A DNA stretch of 64,000 nucleotides from Accumulibacter sp. Lineage in GTDB: Bacteria; Pseudomonadota; Gammaproteobacteria; Burkholderiales; Rhodocyclaceae. Location of the stretch: the NCBI GenBank assembly GCA_024235695.1, contig JACKLX010000006.1, positions 62,001 through 126,000 of the forward strand. The letters are read 5' to 3'. The notes below the pieces were generated by a model. It had not been told where the DNA came from. It worked only from the letters and a program-made list of their open reading frames with translations, and did no database searches. The position numbers and the translations under genes are program-made. Of this stretch, positions 15,001 to 22,200 are shown in pieces (the first letter of the stretch is position 1; the number at the start of each line of letters is the position of its first letter).

Positions 15001-18000
15001 ACCACCTTCGACCCGAAGAGCCATGCGACAGGAAATTACCGCCTGGAGCTGGTAGCGACCAGGAAGGATGGACTGTCGTTCATCGATTCGTCGGTCTACA
15101 TCTACTCGAATCAGTTTCCCAGCGATTCGATTCGCCTACCCTTCGGTGCCCAGCCCTACGGCATCGCCATCGATCCGGGCGGGAAACACGCCTACGTGGC
15201 CGCGCAAAGCCCGTACCTGATCAAGGGCGTCGCGTCGTCTTACCTGTTCCAGATCGACATCGACCCGGCGTCGGTTAACTACAACAGGGTCGTTCAGAAC
15301 ATACGGGTGGGTGGGGAAGTGGCGCTTTCCGGCGTCGACCAGGGCAGCCAGCAAAGCTTCGCCAGTGCGTCCAAGGCGCCGTCTGGCCTGCGCAACGTCG
15401 CGGTTTCCGCCGACGGCCTGCACGTCTATGCGACCGCTCCGAACGAGAATACGGACCCGAACGGCGGCCATTCATGGACGAAACTGGCGGGTAATCTGGT
15501 CGATATCGATCTCAACAAGCTGAAGGCGGGTGATCCGGCCGCCATCACGTACATACCGGGCAGTCGCGAGACCTATGGCGTCGCCGTCACTCCGGGTCGC
15601 CAGGACGTTGGTTTCACCAATGCCGAGGCGGACGCCCTCGGCGTCTTCGTGACCAACTTCAGCGCTGGCCAGAAGCGGACCATCCCGCTCGACCTCGACA
15701 AGTTGGCGACCCGGCTCAACCCGCAACTCGCCGTTCACAACGCGAGCGGCATCGTGTTCACTCCCGACGGCAGCTACGCCTTCGTCGCCGCCCGCGCCGA
15801 CCAGGTGAACCAGGTTTTCGGCGGCGGATTCAACGGCGCCAGCCTCAATGCCAGCGGCGTCAGCGGTTATCTCGACCAGGCTGCCAATCCCCTCTACGAG
15901 GACGGCAACGTGGCGATCATCAAGGATCCGCTGAGTGACCATCCGCAGGTCGTGGCGGCAACACGACCGACGCCGCATGGTTTCCCGGTTGACCTGGCTC
16001 TGTCCGCCGACGGTCACTATCTGTACGTCAGCTACCAGGGGCTGCCGACGAGCGCTGGCTCGGGCGGCGTTTTCGTTTTCGACGCCAAGGCGATGATCCA
16101 GCAGGTCCAGTTGCAACTGGCGAAGGATCCGTCGGGCGCGGATATGCGCAAGTACGCCATCGATGACCTGCCGTTGGTCAATGGCAAGCGCACGGCGAAC
16201 GCCCAGATCGACGTGCGCGCCGACTATCTGCTGCATACCGACACCCTTGCCGACGGCAGTACGGTGACTGCCTTCGGAATCCCGGCGGGGAGCAACCGGC
16301 CGCCGGTGCTCACCGGCGGCTTTCCGGGCGGCATCGCGGTGCAGACGCGGTCGTATCCGCTGAGCGTTTACGACGCGTCGGGCGACAGCACGCCAGAAAC
16401 GGTGTTCCAGCATGGCGTCCTGAAAGTCAGCTTCGGCCTTCCGTCGTCGGGTCTTGCCGGTGTCGTGAAGAGCATACAGCTCAGGGCGAAACCGACCGCT
16501 GGCGGCGCCGATGTTCTCCTCAAGACCTACACCGGGCAGCAACTGCAGGTAAATGACGAACTCCTGAACCTCGATGCCCTGGTCGCAGGCCCGGCCGACG
16601 GCTTCTACAAGATCTACCTGCACATCGAGTTCGAGAATGGCGCGGCGGCGGAAGACGTCGGTTTCAAGTCGATGACCATCCAGGGTGACCGGTCCGTTTC
16701 TTCGGCGCCCAATGTCGCGTCAGATGGCATGATTCGCGGCTCGTTTGCGCCGCAGACCTATAATCTCTCTGACTACGTCAATGACGGTGTCGTCATCTTT
16801 GGCGGTGGTGGTACCGATACGCTGGCTCTCGGCGTGCTGCCTGCGCAGCTGACGAGCATCGACGGCAGGTCGCTTAGCGCTTTCAGCAGCGCCGCGAGTT
16901 CCGCGCCCAGTCAGGCGATCTACCGGGGAACGGCGTTTGACTACCTGTGTCTGGACAGCGGCCAGGAAATCTACTGCCAGGGCATCGAGCGACTGGTGTT
17001 CTCCGACGGAACGGTGAAGGAACTGCAGGTCCGTGCGACCGATCCTTTCTTCAATCAGCAATGGAATCTCGCCGCCACCGATATTCCGGACGCCTGGCGC
17101 TTCACGACCGGCTCCAGCCAGATCCTCATCGTGTCCATCGACAGCGGCCTCCCGGCCACGCCCGCGGCTGCCGACGATCTATTGCCGAGCCGACTGATCA
17201 CCAACTCGCAGTCGTACGTCGGCGGCGTGACCGACAACGTCCACGGCCACCAATCGATCAGCATCATGGCGTCGATCCCGCAGAACGCGCGGGGAGTTGC
17301 CGGCATCAATTGGGTCAGTCAGGTGATGATCCAGGATGTCGTCGAGCAGCCCGTCGTGAGCATGGACCAGGCGATCAAGGCGGGCCTCGACTTTGCCGTG
17401 GCAAATGGCATGAAGGTCGTTTTCCAGGCAAGCGTCGAGAGTGAAGCCGCAGCCGCACAGATCAGTGCCGTCACCGCTTTGCTCGGTGGCACAGATTCCT
17501 ACGCCCTTTATACCTACGCGGCCGGAAACCACGCTACCGACATCGATAACCCCGCCGGATCGCTTGGCGCATGGGCGCGCCTCTTTGGCGCGCAAAGCAA
17601 TGGTCTGGCGATTGGGGCAGTGATCTCCGGGACGGCCACCGTCTTCTCAAGTTCGCCAGCTTCATTCTTTACCACGTCGACGGGCGGTATCAACAACGCC
17701 ACCGCCATCAGCAGGGCGTCGTATTCAAACTTCGGCCCCAAACTTACCCTGGTCGCGCCGACGGATTCACCGGCAGTCAGGGGCGACGGCATTGTTCCGG
17801 TGGGCAACCCGCTGGCGAACCCGCCGCAAGCGCTTTACTTCAACGGAACCTCCGCCGCAACGCCAAATGTGGCAGGCATTGCCTCGCTGGTCTGGAGCGC
17901 CGCGCCGCAGCTTTCAGGCGCCGACCTGCGGCAGCTTCTGATCGACACGTCTAGCCCGCTTGTTGCCAGCAAGACCATCACGAACCTTGTCCTGAAAGCG

Positions 18001-19236
18001 GCGGTTCCGGACGCGACGACGACTTCGATCAGCGTTTCCGACGCGGCCTATACTCCGAACGGAAACACCTACCCACCACCGCAGCGCTGGGTGATCACGG
18101 TGGGTTCGGAAGACATGCTCGTCAGCGCGATGACACCCGTCGTCGGCGGTTCGACCTACACCGTGGTCCGCGGCTACAACGGCACTACGGCTGTCGCGCA
18201 CAGCAACGCCAGCAGCGTCGTCCGCTCCAATTATGACGGTGCGACCGCCAATGTCGGCAGCACGCCGGGAAGCGTTCGGGACGCGAGCTTCGGCTATGGT
18301 CTGATCGACGCTGGCACCGCCGTGCGTCGCGCTTTCGCCCTGACCAGCAATCCCGTTCTAGCCAATTTCTACCTCAACAACGGCACCAGGAATCTCGCCA
18401 TTGCCGACACCGGCACGGTGACCGTTCCAGGCGTCGGCGCAGACGTTCTGACGATGAACATGCTCGACGCCTCCGGCACCACTGCCCAGGCCGCTTTCGA
18501 CCTCTGGTCCAGCCGCCTGCAGGGCACCGCTTCGATGCAGATCGGCGTCAGCCTCGAAGACCTGCCGGACGGCCAACTCGGCGAGGCGCGCATCGATGCC
18601 GTCGGCGCAGACGGCCTGCCGACCGCCGGTACCATCGTCCTCGACCGCAACGCCAGCGGGGTCGGCTGGTTCGTCGATCCGACGCCGCTCGATAATTCGG
18701 AGTTCTCGACGACGCTCGATTCGACCGCCTTCCTGGCCAGCGGGGCTTCCGATGCCGCCGGCAAGTACGACCTGCTCACCGTTCTCCTGCACGAGGAAGG
18801 CCATCTGCTCGGATTCAACCCGCAGACGCCGGACTTTGCAGCCCGCGTTGGCACGGTCGCTGGCTCGCAGATCTTTGTCGGCCCGGGCTTCACGGCCCGC
18901 CTATCGGCGGACGGCCAGCATCTGACCAGCAGCAGTTACCCCGACGACCTGATGAACGATACCCTGGCGCCGTCGGTGCGGCGGCTGCCTTCGGCCAGGG
19001 ACGTGCAGATCGTGAATGCCATTCGTTCGCCGATCGTGGTTCCGTCTTTGCCGGATGTCGCCTTCCCGGATGCGGTGGCCACGGCGAACGATTCGATTCC
19101 AGTCGGTTACCGGAGGTCTTCTGTCTCTGCTCTCTTGCTTGCGGCCACGCAGACTTCCACGGCGGTCAACAGTGGTTTCTCGATCACCGGGGCAGGGGCG
19201 CGCAGCTTGGTTGGACGGAAAGCGGATCGGTGGTGA
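1..19236 (+). CDS. Giant multidomain secreted/surface protein, 5' partial, with subtilase domain
   Basis: The frame is open from base 1, so the true start lies upstream; 6411 residues fall inside the window. By nucleotide position the order is: the end of one CARDB-like unit, nine more CARDB-like units (about 283-3945, each with a W.D..YLS-type motif), an IPT/TIG-like segment (to about 4550), a propeller-like region (6580-7370), a Big_5-like domain, nine putative Ig repeats (8035-10625, motif D..SG...WTP), an Rhs-like segment (11200-11960), a dockerin-like pair of loops GDANQDGKVDG and ADANRDGTING (12370-12535), two BIG2-like units, a ZU5-like domain, an IPT/TIG, a YVTN-type propeller (14510-16300) and an S8 peptidase (17040-18310). 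The S8 residues are Asp 17140, His 17242 and Ser 17851 in NGTSAATP. A zincin-like HEEGHLLGF follows at 18790. Export is inferred. The frame ends abruptly at an apparent frameshift. Confidence 0.9.
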   Translation, partial: PTTVGAWVDSIIVSPDANANHGTVLKEFAHQGALVTGAGYSRSETFLLPPQFQTHSHLFVRSDAGDVVFENSVEANNVGEAVNLFDVTPIPYADLAVSAVSAPLSGASGQPIQISWTVTNQALHAIGTTNSGTWADSVYLASDAAGKNIVAGLGSFDHVGALAIGGSYTHTVSASLPDGLSGNFYVVVGTGGPHEFIYTDNNSAVSGPLAVAFSAPPDLLPSRLAATTPGSSAALTMARAGDKIDVSWNVQNAGSGDTRGEWLDRIVLKEVGGTRSFTLGAFNYATALQAGKFYARTEQLQLPSKVQGVFQLVLTTNAGLFPIFENGASGNNTLTDTQTLTLTVPPNPDVQVFSIDNAPATANAGGTVALDYTVINQGSVEARGHWTDNVYLSLKDHLDGSAIFLGSFDNQSALKPGDKYQGHSDNLAVPKRLGGPAYLIVYTNAGGALDEFPRGDNNTLVHSIYINPEPPADLVTSLVTAPNQTFDGTTIDVSYHVSNLGLENTDRANWTDTIWLTRDATRPNVTKGDVLLATLPHVGVLGNDPSIISPPVSYDVSTQVTLPKHIAGQFYITAWSDSFDVVLKSTQDVNVNPDDPGQLNNDNYKARPITVLLTPPPDLVVTVVTPQASAVGGDDFTVQWTVQNKGTSPTEDSVLFDQVYLSDKPLFVPPFGGRDVGNQWFLGSVEHDGVVATNGSYTAQRTFQLSPEISGKYVIVVANTGGIVIDPSKDPRFSVEVGTYFAPTWEGPYTDDNVAVAATHVTPLPPADLQVTSVVAQAPNYSGETTTIVWTVQNLGAAAWSGTRYWLDAVYFSRYPTLDASRDIFIGEFAHSNAQPLASGASYTQSADFVLPKGIGGTATDPQTFYVHVVADVRGTVNTRGRDNSGSRATFATVGYEDASNNRGTGTLPVIYREPDLQVTDLLVPAAAVHSGDIVPVTWTVTNLGNRDTREGNWTDRVFLSTDASLDSGDTQLGEISHSAILRTGDQYSTTLDVRLPDGIGGDFHVLVFTDATVRGTNGVPGVSGGTSMGSVPEFQGEGNNLTAAFMPVTLTPPPDLEVTALVALGPDPARAGHVLSGESFTVSYTVTNNGTGETPDRQAVWDDRIYLSRDPYLSDADVYFADDRHTGGLAAGASYSRSVTLKAPRNMTGPWYVFVLSDAPTSTSPRGLVFEGANEDNNATATATPLLIELPPPSDLVVDSISLPQSAMAGDAVHLSWAVSNVGVNAASGTWSDTAYLSADNTWDINDRAIGRFSFSGTLQPGGSYNASLDAKLPPATPGSYRVIVRSDIFDDILESQELNNTTTSADLLKVSVPELHLGVPLITTLDTGEDRLYQVTVGQGETLRVDLTSADPAAANVLFLRYDALPTASTYDAAYQQALQANQFTVIPSTTAGTYYVLIHGQSEPSAGTPITVLAHVLPFAITDVAPDKGGDSRYVTTTILGAQFDAQATVKLLRPGFAEYEPVSYQVIDKTRIIAVFDLRGAPHGLYDVKVINPNGDTAVAPYRYLIEQALPPDVSIALGGPRVVWAGQSGLYGFTLTSRTNVDIPYVEFQYGVPGLPLNEGVPYLGFTTNVSGAPDVANVPWAGVLPSANTDGQLLSTGYAIDFADRSNTTFSFLVQTYPNGLPPGAYSEQPGVTAFAFNIMGAATPLTRDEYVAQQSALAATLRANIIKDPGASSALRNLAADQTLWTGLYLEALVQAGLLRAVDEPPAVHDNALLVSLQAMLTAGILAGPAGQQIITNGNLVQFFDQVRTWYGEDQNKTTPYSTVKQDLVSPDDPTSYWSFDPPPASDFNLHQSAPTHYEGFYVYVPWANDWDFPTHPDAGDSDETHPENPNFLNVQAPNFAPFFTGTGRGGQAAVNGPLAFGSAQFVPQGQPEPYTIQFQNGANAAATVGQVRVVSQLDAGLDPRSFRLGDLQLGDLQVHIPSDVGSFQGDFDFTRSRGFILRVSAGIDIGSHTVTWLLQAIDPLTGEVVSDPARGLLPPDNAQGAGRGFVTYTAVPRDGLATGTQISAQARVLFNTTAPLDTAQITYTLDARAPTSTLTANPVVQGGSDYRVQWSAQDDNGGSGVKSVSVYVAEDGGDYAIWKSQSTTIAGIYNGRAGHSYQFLALATDNAGNQEQPAAGKPVPSDDSRANLGGLPTVAETSRDFGTPPAPSAQAAVNPLFVQAGQGIPASLSRSRLPEFQSVVSPFTGQVFASGFVQSGADIGPLAILILPDGSLLASGGAARNQLFRFDSDGGRAATPLATLAQPIYDMALDGSANFIWATTGGGPLLKLDATSGEIVAQFGDGLTQSLAIQPGSGLVYASSANGIEVFDPASGMFTHFSDIRVGSLAFAPDGTLWAATWPHNQAQVIQFSGTPVKPRLMLEFNADVDSLAFGLPGSPLEGLLFVSHTEESLAGAGSELTMVDLATLKTVVLASGGTRGDQLKAGADGRVFISQSHQIDVLNPVRPPHVARINPPADATVALPFTNVAVTFDEDMLAGSAADPNSVLNPDNYRLLGDSAGTVSIRAIAYDQASRTAVLSFAPLLADHYQLQVLTRLRGSSGLALAAPYSSGFTAISDLSAVLGLDFSLARSDRASGTVSFDVTLINHSQYRLLLPVVLQLTPLQHFEGEPLGNQGRAADGSWLIDLSGNLPASGILDPGQTTTGRTISVLGPDRHPVAFDPRVSGRLAGNHAPAFSSLPSATAAAGAAYIYQPVAADGDGDQLSYLLVRSPAGMVVDATTGLLSWTPSAASPEQATVVLQVYDSAGAYDTQSFTVAVDGVNRAPWFVAFPDQISGREGQLLQVPIAATDPEGDSLVYWTEHLPPGAVFDAAAHALIWTPDFHAAGTYSDVRFLVSDGLHTLSESTTLVIAPTPQPPSFAKPANFTGREGDPIQIQLRASDVHGAALSFSSDLLPPGAFLDPQSGMFHWTPDATQHGVFSVPISVSNGQASTSQTLAIVVLNVNAAPAFENLRDFQIPEGQQIQFRAQAFDADNPTWVAPDRAADGTLVRSEAGRASLSYVASGLPAGATFDPETLIFTWTPGYGDAGRHSLTITATDDGDGAGQPLSAVQTVSLTVLNVNRAPQVDFIANTHMDHDTRLRIPVQAVDADGDPLSLSLVGLPAFGQFVDHGDGTAELTFDPGRDDRGNYTLSLRAVDNGDGNGSAAVLSGSQSFVLTVDAANVPPHLAPISNKVALVGQALQFTIQAGDGDQEPLAFSAVGLPGNASITPAPAYGRAVVNWTPTTADIGNYTILVKVADGGNGDPAQSLSDQQTFTLAVRTSNQAPAWISSADPLAPAGQTLALPLLAVDADHDPLTYSAANLPVGAVLDPLAGILTWTPQLVQVGRYDNIVLTASDGNLATTRNMSITVTPVNEPPRFIPLPAQSGREGTLLQFTLGAADPNQDPLIFSASSALPAGAMLDAQSGRLQWTPDYQQAGNHVLDFAVTDPAGLTDSLAVLLQIDNVDRPPTLQVDNHGLVVGQPFSLQLTGADPDLATTLSYSANGLPAGATLDAASGRFVWTPGPSQTGDFAVQFTVSDGELVVTRPSVLRVTFDPVPPPVLIELTPSFPGVPGSPVVVHAAASSIAPIAGLTLAVDGQPLLLDAHGRATYVPAAPGHYAITATASDADGRGGTAASVLKVRDPNDQLPPLVSFDNLAAGSTLTSALDLRGTVSDSNLDTWVLDLAPLGSDRFTILASGDSSVSGVLSALDPGSLANGVYRLRLTASDISGRTTSTATVFDANTVSKPTRYQQADVDLSVSLGGTVVDLVRSYDSQQRDIAGTFGAGWRLVNRDSDIQTSVEPSGEESRGIYNPFQQGTRVYLTLPDGRRVGYTFAPEKHTLSGITYYTPAYQADAGVDYRLDSAGAVLIRGPKGFYDAQTGQAYDPASGQFDGPEYALAAPDGTVYQLSAANGVEQQVLPGGVRLTFTDDGITSSTGDAVHFVRDASGRVTEIIGPDGRRVVYAFDSLGNLTSFHDTSTQETSRYGYAANDAHLLILATSPSSKTGNAIAYGTSVNTTPVLADLGGPGQFYGTPYHGTLSAGASDLLSFNLRPLEIQSTLKGTVLVGVELRADAGSGLQPALPTIGGLTPLLQRSGNGSAFALFAVSDAGLDLIRITGIDAGTAGAYTLQLFVAGDANQDGKVDGLDSALVAHSLGSSSGQAAYVRGADANRDGTINGDDAQLLGSDFGFFAIGPPVAQSSAVLTHVDLPVSIDLTTLASDPAGDPLFFRIVGAQDGTATLAPGGRSVNFLPAVGFAGQGSFQFMADDGYGTSAVATVIVDVSAAPLINLDFEQRQPRLQLGVIGSWDATWDASVGDFVPTGPPPVITPVDFQFSVFGDFADQLGVPLPSSYLTFQSTDLSVAGVSSSGLLHAVNSGTTTLVVSSHGVEAATAVAIGIPQDTLGQYLYALGLNAYPGAVTLSSNGGSRQMQVFAEADTTLSMDLTDAAAGTRYFVNHPGVVTVSADGLITAVAEGSATLTVINGPAESLLPVRVVAPAATGPAVLGAAGGVVTSADGSYVAVPPGGLLADTPVSLTPATFAQLPQGVPDGFQFAAAFNLDVGDEVLAVPLQLHVRVDPSIPVGATVYFYQAGEYLNDDGTTQPIWWQVDSGEVGSDGLAHTHSRPFPGIKDKSQYLVAYPTVDIGRLQLQAALNQQLALTVALAGASGTLIGAVGILATLAVPSAPHAQPFRIQIVPQDGLPITTVSDFQINPGQVSNYATTITPPPTLPPTAPHITSVSVDLTKTDPATGELLHEVVLTGSHFTDSGQNPDELSVSFTMPGPLNSKKTTTVSPSAGSTANELHVTVPASIALGLAQIKVTRTDAHQSYKNGSVVYNFYPVDSNEATIDSEGTYVFVALPEGKYTPAGVEGDLAVLNGNPTLGELGDLIARIPLDSAEDNPFPRDVAITPDNTRAYVTLRGSGRVAVVDTVALQQINTNTAPPIASNKAITGPLHVDPDLFGLEITRATAIRATIDIANLASWTLSLLPLNGGSSMQLATGSGKVNSGVLTTFDPKSHATGNYRLELVATRKDGLSFIDSSVYIYSNQFPSDSIRLPFGAQPYGIAIDPGGKHAYVAAQSPYLIKGVASSYLFQIDIDPASVNYNRVVQNIRVGGEVALSGVDQGSQQSFASASKAPSGLRNVAVSADGLHVYATAPNENTDPNGGHSWTKLAGNLVDIDLNKLKAGDPAAITYIPGSRETYGVAVTPGRQDVGFTNAEADALGVFVTNFSAGQKRTIPLDLDKLATRLNPQLAVHNASGIVFTPDGSYAFVAARADQVNQVFGGGFNGASLNASGVSGYLDQAANPLYEDGNVAIIKDPLSDHPQVVAATRPTPHGFPVDLALSADGHYLYVSYQGLPTSAGSGGVFVFDAKAMIQQVQLQLAKDPSGADMRKYAIDDLPLVNGKRTANAQIDVRADYLLHTDTLADGSTVTAFGIPAGSNRPPVLTGGFPGGIAVQTRSYPLSVYDASGDSTPETVFQHGVLKVSFGLPSSGLAGVVKSIQLRAKPTAGGADVLLKTYTGQQLQVNDELLNLDALVAGPADGFYKIYLHIEFENGAAAEDVGFKSMTIQGDRSVSSAPNVASDGMIRGSFAPQTYNLSDYVNDGVVIFGGGGTDTLALGVLPAQLTSIDGRSLSAFSSAASSAPSQAIYRGTAFDYLCLDSGQEIYCQGIERLVFSDGTVKELQVRATDPFFNQQWNLAATDIPDAWRFTTGSSQILIVSIDSGLPATPAAADDLLPSRLITNSQSYVGGVTDNVHGHQSISIMASIPQNARGVAGINWVSQVMIQDVVEQPVVSMDQAIKAGLDFAVANGMKVVFQASVESEAAAAQISAVTALLGGTDSYALYTYAAGNHATDIDNPAGSLGAWARLFGAQSNGLAIGAVISGTATVFSSSPASFFTTSTGGINNATAISRASYSNFGPKLTLVAPTDSPAVRGDGIVPVGNPLANPPQALYFNGTSAATPNVAGIASLVWSAAPQLSGADLRQLLIDTSSPLVASKTITNLVLKAAVPDATTTSISVSDAAYTPNGNTYPPPQRWVITVGSEDMLVSAMTPVVGGSTYTVVRGYNGTTAVAHSNASSVVRSNYDGATANVGSTPGSVRDASFGYGLIDAGTAVRRAFALTSNPVLANFYLNNGTRNLAIADTGTVTVPGVGADVLTMNMLDASGTTAQAAFDLWSSRLQGTASMQIGVSLEDLPDGQLGEARIDAVGADGLPTAGTIVLDRNASGVGWFVDPTPLDNSEFSTTLDSTAFLASGASDAAGKYDLLTVLLHEEGHLLGFNPQTPDFAARVGTVAGSQIFVGPGFTARLSADGQHLTSSSYPDDLMNDTLAPSVRRLPSARDVQIVNAIRSPIVVPSLPDVAFPDAVATANDSIPVGYRRSSVSALLLAATQTSTAVNSGFSITGAGARSLVGRKADRW
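19192..19203 (+). other. Apparent -1 frameshift joining the two giant reading frames
   Basis: Upstream, frame 1 reads SGFSITGAG and then degenerates into RSLVGRKADRW before a TGA. Directly across the GC-rich string ggggcgcgcag, frame 3 reads AQLGWTESGSVV and runs on without interruption into the next module. Joining the two gives a continuous, sensible domain start. No X XXY YYZ slippery heptamer is visible, so loss of one base (mutation or sequencing error) is more likely than programmed frameshifting. Confidence 0.7.
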
Positions 19237-22200
19237 CCACCGCCAGCAGCGCAACGTTCAGCGAGAATCCGCTGGCCAACACCGGCTTGTCGCAAACGTT
19301 CATCGTTCCGGTTGGTGCCACGTCGCTGGAGTTCACCATCTCGGCCAGCGATTTCAGGGTCAACACCGACGGCAATCCGCCCGATGCCTTCGAGGCGGCC
19401 TTGCTCGACGCCAGCGGACGCCCGATCATCGGCGCGGCGACCGGACTCACCCTGACCGATGCGTTCCTGAATGTGCAGTCCCGCGGTGCCATCTTCTTCG
19501 GGCCGGGAGTCAGCGTCTCGGGAAGATCGGTCTCGGGTCAGCACGGGTCCCTGGCTTCGCCGATCACGGTGAGCGCGGACCTCGCTGGCGTGGCGGCGGG
19601 AACACAGGTCACGCTCTACTTCGACCTGCTCGGATTCGGCCCGTACGACAGTTCGCTGACCCTCGACGACCTGCAATTCGGCCTTGTCAACGGCAACCAC
19701 GCGCCGGTGGCGGTCGACGACCAGTTTGCGGTGATTGAAGACGTGGCGGCGGTGCTCGACGTGCTGGGCAACGACAGCGACGCCGAGCACAGCCCGCTGA
19801 GCGTGATGCTGGTCGCTGCGCCTGGCCACGGCACGGTGACGCAGCCTGCTGCTGGCGGCAACTTCACCTACACGCCGGCGGCGAACTACAACGGCGTAGA
19901 CGCGTTCACCTACCGGGTCAGCGACGGATTGCTCGATTCGCGCGTGGCGACCGTCAGCTTGAGCATCGGCGCGGTCAACGACGCCCCGCACGGCAGCAGT
20001 GGCCGTATCGTCACGCTGGCAGACACGCCTGCTGTGCTCACGGCCGGCGACTTCGCTTTCGCCGATCCCGACGACACGCCGGCGAACGCCTTCAAGGCGG
20101 TGATCATCGACAGCCTGCCGAAGGCCGGGACATTGAGCCTCAACAACGTCGTGCTGAGCGCTGGCGCCGTCGTCCAGGTCAGCGATATCGATGCCAACGC
20201 GCTGCTGTTCACTCCGGCAGCCAACGCCGGCGGCACCGGCTACGCGCAGCTCAGCTTCCGGGTGCAGGACGACGGCGGCACCGCCAACGGTGGTGTCGAT
20301 ACCGACCCGACAGCGAAGACGCTGAGCTTCGACGTTACCGCGGTCAACCACGCGCCGGTGGCGGTCGACGACCAGTTTGCGGTGATTGAAGACGTGGCGG
20401 CGGTGCTCGACGTGCTGGGCAACGACAGCGACGCCGAGCACAGCCCGCTGAGCGTGATGCTGGTCGCTGCGCCTGGCCACGGCACGGTGACGCAGCCTGC
20501 TGCTGGCGGCAACTTCACCTACACGCCGGCGGCGAACTACAACGGCGTAGACGCGTTCACCTACCGGGTCAGCGACGGATTGCTCGATTCGCGCGTGGCG
20601 ACCGTCAGCTTGAGCATCGGCGCGGTCAACGACGCCCCGCACGGCAGCAGTGGCCGTATCGTCACGCTGGCAGACACGCCTGCTGTGCTCACGGCCGGCG
20701 ACTTCGCTTTCGCCGATCCCGACGACACGCCGGCGAACGCCTTCAAGGCGGTGATCATCGACAGCCTGCCGAAGGCCGGGACATTGAGCCTCAACAACGT
20801 CGTGCTGAGCGCTGGCGCCGTCGTCCAGGTCAGCGATATCGATGCCAACGCGCTGCTGTTCACTCCGGCAGCCAACGCCGGCGGCACCGGCTACGCGCAG
20901 CTCAGCTTCCGGGTGCAGGACGACGGCGGCACCGCCAACGGTGGCGTCGATTCCGACCCGACAGCGAAGACGCTGAGCTTCGACGTTACCGCGGTCAACC
21001 ACGCGCCGGTGGCGGTCGACGACAGCGCCACGGTCGACGCGGGAGATTCAGTGCTGATTGACGTCCTGGCCAACGACAGCGACGCCGAACATCAATTGTT
21101 GACCCTGGCGGTGGTCAGCCAACCGCTGCACGGTACGGCGGTCATCGAGCGCGGGCAGGTGCGCTACACGCCGAGCGCTGGCAACTTCGCCGCCGACAGC
21201 TTCCGGTACGTGGTCGCCGACAGCGCCGGCGCCACCGCCACAGGCAACGTTCATGTGGCCGTTGGCGCCGGGCCAAACCACGCACCGACGCTGGACACGA
21301 TGGCCGACGCGAGCGTCAAGGAAGGAGAGATCCTGACCGTCTTGGCAAAGGCTCATGACGTCGATGGCGGCGACACGCTGCGTTATGCGCTGGACGCCCC
21401 CTTCGCGGCGGGAGCACGCATCGATCCGATCAGCGGCGTGATCAGTTGGCGAGCGACCGACGGCGACAATCACTATGGCTTCTCCGTTCGCGTCAACGAC
21501 TCGGCTGGTGCTTCGGCGACGCGCAGTTTCACGGTGAACGTAGTCAACGTCGCGCCGACGCTGACCGCCGGCGGTCTGCCGGTAGCGTACGCGGGCGAGC
21601 GCTTCACGCTGAACCTGGGCAGTGCCGACCCTGGCGACGACAGCATCCGCTACTGGCGAATCGACTGGGGTGACGGGCAGCTTATCGACTACGCGGGTAA
21701 CCCGCGTCAGCTTGTCCACCGCTACAACGGCGTTTTGGGGCCGCTGCAGATCCGGGCGATGGCCGCCGATGAGGATGGCAGCTATCTCGTCGAACCGCTG
21801 CAGGTCGTGGTCCTGCCGCGGCCGCTGCAACTTGGCTCTTTCGCTCGCGACGCCTCCAGCATCGCCGGCAGCGCCGGAGTCGGGCAGGACAGGAACACCG
21901 TCAGCCCATTGCCGGGTACGGCCGCACGAACAGCCGCGACGCCCCAGAACGTCCCGGCCGGTCCGCTGCCGGCTGTTGCCTCCGAGCCGATCGGGCTGAG
22001 GGCGGACGTGTCGTTCGGAAGTCTTCCGCAGATCGACTTTCAGCCGCGGCCGGCGGGTTTCCGGTTGCCCGTGCGGCATCTGCGCGGCGAGCCTGGCGAG
22101 CGCGGCGCGCGCGGTGCGCGCGACGACTGGCGGCAGTCGTTCGTGACCGATTTGGCGAGGAAATCGACCAACCCGAACAACGACTTGCGGGTAATGCCCG

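Noticed and set aside
19192-19203. Programmed -1 ribosomal frameshifting
   Set aside because: No slippery heptamer or obvious downstream pseudoknot was recognised; a simple indel explains the data better.
19695-20996. Repeat considered as mobile element or CRISPR
   Set aside because: The unit is in-frame coding sequence with no transposase, terminal repeats or spacer pattern.
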